Source of the DNA: Enterobacterales bacterium CwR94
GTDB taxonomy: Bacteria > Pseudomonadota > Gammaproteobacteria > Enterobacterales > Enterobacteriaceae
Direction of reading: 5' to 3'
Assembly (NCBI GenBank): GCA_002837195.1
Contig: KZ478060.1
Span: forward strand, 95,652 to 159,651
DNA: 64,000 bases
The position numbers and the translations under genes were made by a program. The notes beneath the pieces were generated by a model, which saw only the letters and a list, made by a program, of their open reading frames with translations, was not told the origin of the DNA and searched no databases. Position 1 is the stretch's first letter, and every line of letters begins with the position of its first letter. Positions 62,631 to 64,000 of the stretch are shown here, one piece after another.

Positions 62631-63377
62631 TTACGCGTTCGTGCCACCATCAATGGTCAATGTGGTACCCGTAATCTGTTTGGCTGCCGGGCTGGCTAAA
62701 AACGCCACGGCTTCGGCAATATCTTGCACTGTACCGTAGTGGCCTAGTGCGTTTAACTGCAACTGGCCTGCGGCACCCTCGCCGTCGGCGGGGTTCATAT
62801 CCGTATCGGTTGAGCCAGGTTGGACAAGGTTCACCGTGATCCCGCGATCACCCAACTCGCGTGCCATTCCACGCGTAAAACCGTTCAGCGCCGATTTGGT
62901 CATTGCATACAGAGTAACGCCCGGAATGGCCACGCGTTCGCCCAGGCGACTGCCAATAGAAATCACACGCCCTCCGTTACGCAGATGGGGGATGGCCGCC
63001 TGCGTGGCATACACCACGCCGCGAATATTGACGTTGATTAGCGCATCAATTTCCGCTTCCGTGTGGGATACAAGCGGCCCTCGCGCGGCAATACCGGCAT
63101 TATTCACCAGAATATCCAAGGCTCCCAACGTCTCAACAGCCTGCTGCACCGCCCGTTTTATTGCGTCAGAAGAGGCGCTGTCAGCCTGTATGGCGGTGGC
63201 CTTGCGTCCCAGCTTTTCTATTTCAGCAACTACCTCAGCGGCTTTCGCCGTCGATTTTTCATAGGTAATCACAACATCTGCGCCCTGGGCGGCGAGTTGT
63301 AATGCAATGGCTTTACCAATGCCACGACTGGCACCGGTCACCAGGGCTTTTTTGCCAATAAAACAGGTCAGACTCAT
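62631..63377 (-). CDS. short-chain dehydrogenase/reductase (classical SDR)
   Basis: The 248-residue protein has the cofactor motif VTGASRGIGKAIALQ, NNAG (DILVNNAGIAARG), and the catalytic Ser-Tyr-Lys set in SIGSRLGERVAIPG and YAMTKSALNGF, with the C-terminal LTIDGGTNA. It resembles FabG-like 3-oxoacyl reductases and sugar/alcohol dehydrogenases; the substrate cannot be told. Its stop codon directly abuts that of the SNF2 gene (TAA then TTA), with no terminator between them. Confidence 0.9.
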   Translation of the reverse strand: MSLTCFIGKKALVTGASRGIGKAIALQLAAQGADVVITYEKSTAKAAEVVAEIEKLGRKATAIQADSASSDAIKRAVQQAVETLGALDILVNNAGIAARGPLVSHTEAEIDALINVNIRGVVYATQAAIPHLRNGGRVISIGSRLGERVAIPGVTLYAMTKSALNGFTRGMARELGDRGITVNLVQPGSTDTDMNPADGEGAAGQLQLNALGHYGTVQDIAEAVAFLASPAAKQITGTTLTIDGGTNA

Positions 63378-63503
63378 TGAGGTATCCTGATTTCATGCAT
63401 GATGGAGGGGCTGATTATCCCTGCATGATGTGCAACAGGGTATTAACCGAATGACTGCACTGTTTGGCATGAAAGAGTCAGGCGGGGAAATGGCAAGCGG
63501 GGA

Positions 63504-63621
63504 TTGCGAGGGGCAAGAGTAAAAGCCCTCCTCGGTTTACGTGGAAGGGTTAAGAGGGTAAGAGTAAAAGCCCTCCCCTGTTTACGGGGGAGGGTTGGGT
63601 GGGGGACAGACGGCTCCTAAC
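63504..63621. repeat. two GC-rich hairpin repeat units
   Basis: Two copies of a unit with the shape AGAGTAAAAGCCCTCC-(loop with GTTTAC)-GGAGGG-type lie in the SDR-GH13 gap, starting near 63513 and 63561. The second is a good hairpin (CCCTCCCC-tgtttac-GGGGGAGGG). They are members of an interspersed repeat family, since a third copy lies at 63873. The left part of the gap (63378-63503) shows nothing else. Confidence 0.75.
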
Positions 63622-63790
63622 CTAAATCCCCTGATACCACCACACCGCCTCAAACGGACGCAGCATCATCTCGCCTGGGGCATCACGACTATCAGGGTAA
63701 TTGCGCATCAATACGCGCCAGTCGCCAGAGAAAGGTTGCGGATGCCAGGCGTGTGCATCGCGGCTGATGTTAACGGCGACCGCCAGCGTG
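63622..63790 (-). pseudogene. detached 3' fragment of a GH13-type glycosidase gene
   Basis: About 56 codons, TLAVAVNISRDAHAWHPQPF to MMLRPFEAVWWYQGI, look like the C-terminal beta-sandwich of alpha-amylase-superfamily enzymes (oligo-1,6-glucosidase type, with the L-x-P-[YF]-E-A-x end). Upstream of residue TLAV the frame runs straight into a GC-rich repeat at 63790, so there is no catalytic domain and no start. It duplicates the end of the gene entering from the right edge and is taken as non-functional. Confidence 0.6.
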
Positions 63791-63933
63791 TCCCTCCCCC
63801 TGGCCCCCTCCCGCAAGCGGGAGGGGGGACAAATAAACCCTCCCCTATATACAGGGAGGGTTGCGAGGGGCAAGAGTAAAAGCCCTCCCCTGTTTACGGG
63901 GGAGGGTTGGGAGGGGGACAGACGGCTCCTAAC
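63790..63933. repeat. cluster of three GC-rich hairpins
   Basis: Three hairpins follow each other: CCCCCTCCCGC-aa-GCGGGAGGGGG (about 63803-63827), CCCTCCC-ctatata-CAGGGAGGG (about 63838-63860) and CCCTCCCC-tgtttac-GGGGGAGGG (63882-63907). The last belongs to the same family as the units at 63504-63621. They separate the truncated and the presumed intact copy of the glycosidase 3' end and may act as its terminator. Confidence 0.75.
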
Positions 63934-64000
63934 CTAAATCTCCTGATACCACCACACCGCCTCAAACGGACGCAGCATCATCTCGCCTGGGGCATCACGG
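63934..64000 (-). CDS. probable GH13-family glycosidase, C-terminal end only
   Basis: The gene enters from the right edge; only its last 21 codons and the TAG (63934-63936) are visible, ending RDAPGEMMLRPFEAVWWYQEI. It differs from the detached fragment by one residue (Glu for Gly). The family call rests on the fragment's longer sequence and is tentative; enzymes such as alpha-glucosidase, oligo-1,6-glucosidase or sucrose isomerase are possible. Confidence 0.45.
   Translation of the reverse strand, partial: RDAPGEMMLRPFEAVWWYQEI

Larger units (their letters stand above)
63560..63999. repeat. direct duplication: 63560-63687 repeated at 63872-63999
   Basis: The two 128-base copies are offset by 312 bp and differ at only two internal positions (63600 T versus 63912 A; 63629 C versus 63941 T). 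Each copy contains one hairpin repeat unit, the spacer GGGGGACAGACGGCTCCTAA, and the last 22 codons of a minus-strand gene. The copies diverge by one base at 63688/64000, where the window ends, so the right-hand limit is unknown. Confidence 0.9.

Noticed and set aside
63622..63873. 83-codon minus-strand ORF starting inside the hairpin repeats, as an intact small gene
   Set aside because: The first 25 or so codons are repeat DNA; only the C-terminal part is glycosidase-like, so it is a truncated copy.

Overview
This 64 kb window is chromosomal core DNA of a gammaproteobacterium in the order Enterobacterales. Almost every protein aligns end to end, from memory, with its E. coli K-12 counterpart, and the gene order is that of the E. 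coli 71-72 min region. Several differences from E. coli point away from Escherichia/Salmonella and towards an Erwinia/Pantoea-like relative: pmrAB lies between dacB and obgE, sspB directly abuts gltD, argG is missing between the Leu and fMet tRNAs, and yhcC is missing between gltB and arcB. The genus is an inference; no 16S gene or species marker is present.

Layout. 1-2.8 kb: end of zapE, ribosomal operon rplM-rpsI, and sspA-sspB. 2.8-8.8 kb (minus): glutamate synthase gltBD. An 832 bp gap with nitrogen-type regulatory motifs follows. 9.5-13.5 kb: arcB, the sRNA ArcZ antisense to the end of arcB, elbB and mtgA. 13.5-21.5 kb (minus): a long envelope and nitrogen-PTS block (yrbG-kdsD-kdsC-lptC-lptA-lptB-rpoN-hpf-ptsN-rapZ-ptsO). 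21.7-26.5 kb: mlaFEDCB, ibaG, murA. 26.5-28 kb (minus): sfsB, ispB. 28.2-31.1 kb: rplU-rpmA-yhbE-obgE. 31.1-34.3 kb (minus): dacB-pmrA-pmrB. 34.3-41.1 kb: greA, yhbY (minus), rlmE-ftsH, folP-glmM, secG. 41.1-53.6 kb: tRNA-Leu, tRNA-fMet, rimP-nusA-infB-rbfA-truB-rpsO-pnp, nlpI, leader peptide yrbN and deaD. 53.7-58.6 kb: yhbW, ubiUV (minus), ubiT-yhbS, yhbQ, yhbP.

The right end (58.7-64 kb) is the accessory part: a YraQ-type permease, a DUF350 membrane protein, a SNF2-family helicase that appears to lack its N-terminal part, a short-chain dehydrogenase, and the 3' end of a probable GH13 glycosidase. The glycosidase 3' end is present twice, 312 bp apart, among GC-rich hairpin repeats. This is the only clearly rearranged DNA in the window.

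Functionally the window joins translation (ribosomal proteins, NusA/IF2/RbfA/TruB, PNPase/DeaD, ObgE, RlmE), outer-membrane building and maintenance (Kdo synthesis, Lpt export, Mla lipid transport, PmrAB sensing), peptidoglycan enzymes (MurA, GlmM, MtgA, PBP4, NlpI) and nitrogen/redox control (GltBD, RpoN, PTS-Ntr, ArcB/ArcZ, UbiUVT). I found no CRISPR array, prophage, insertion sequence or toxin/defence island. The items most worth following are the regulatory gap between gltB and arcB, the duplicated GH13 tail with its repeats, the shortened SNF2 gene, and a mismatched acceptor stem in tRNA-Leu(GAG).
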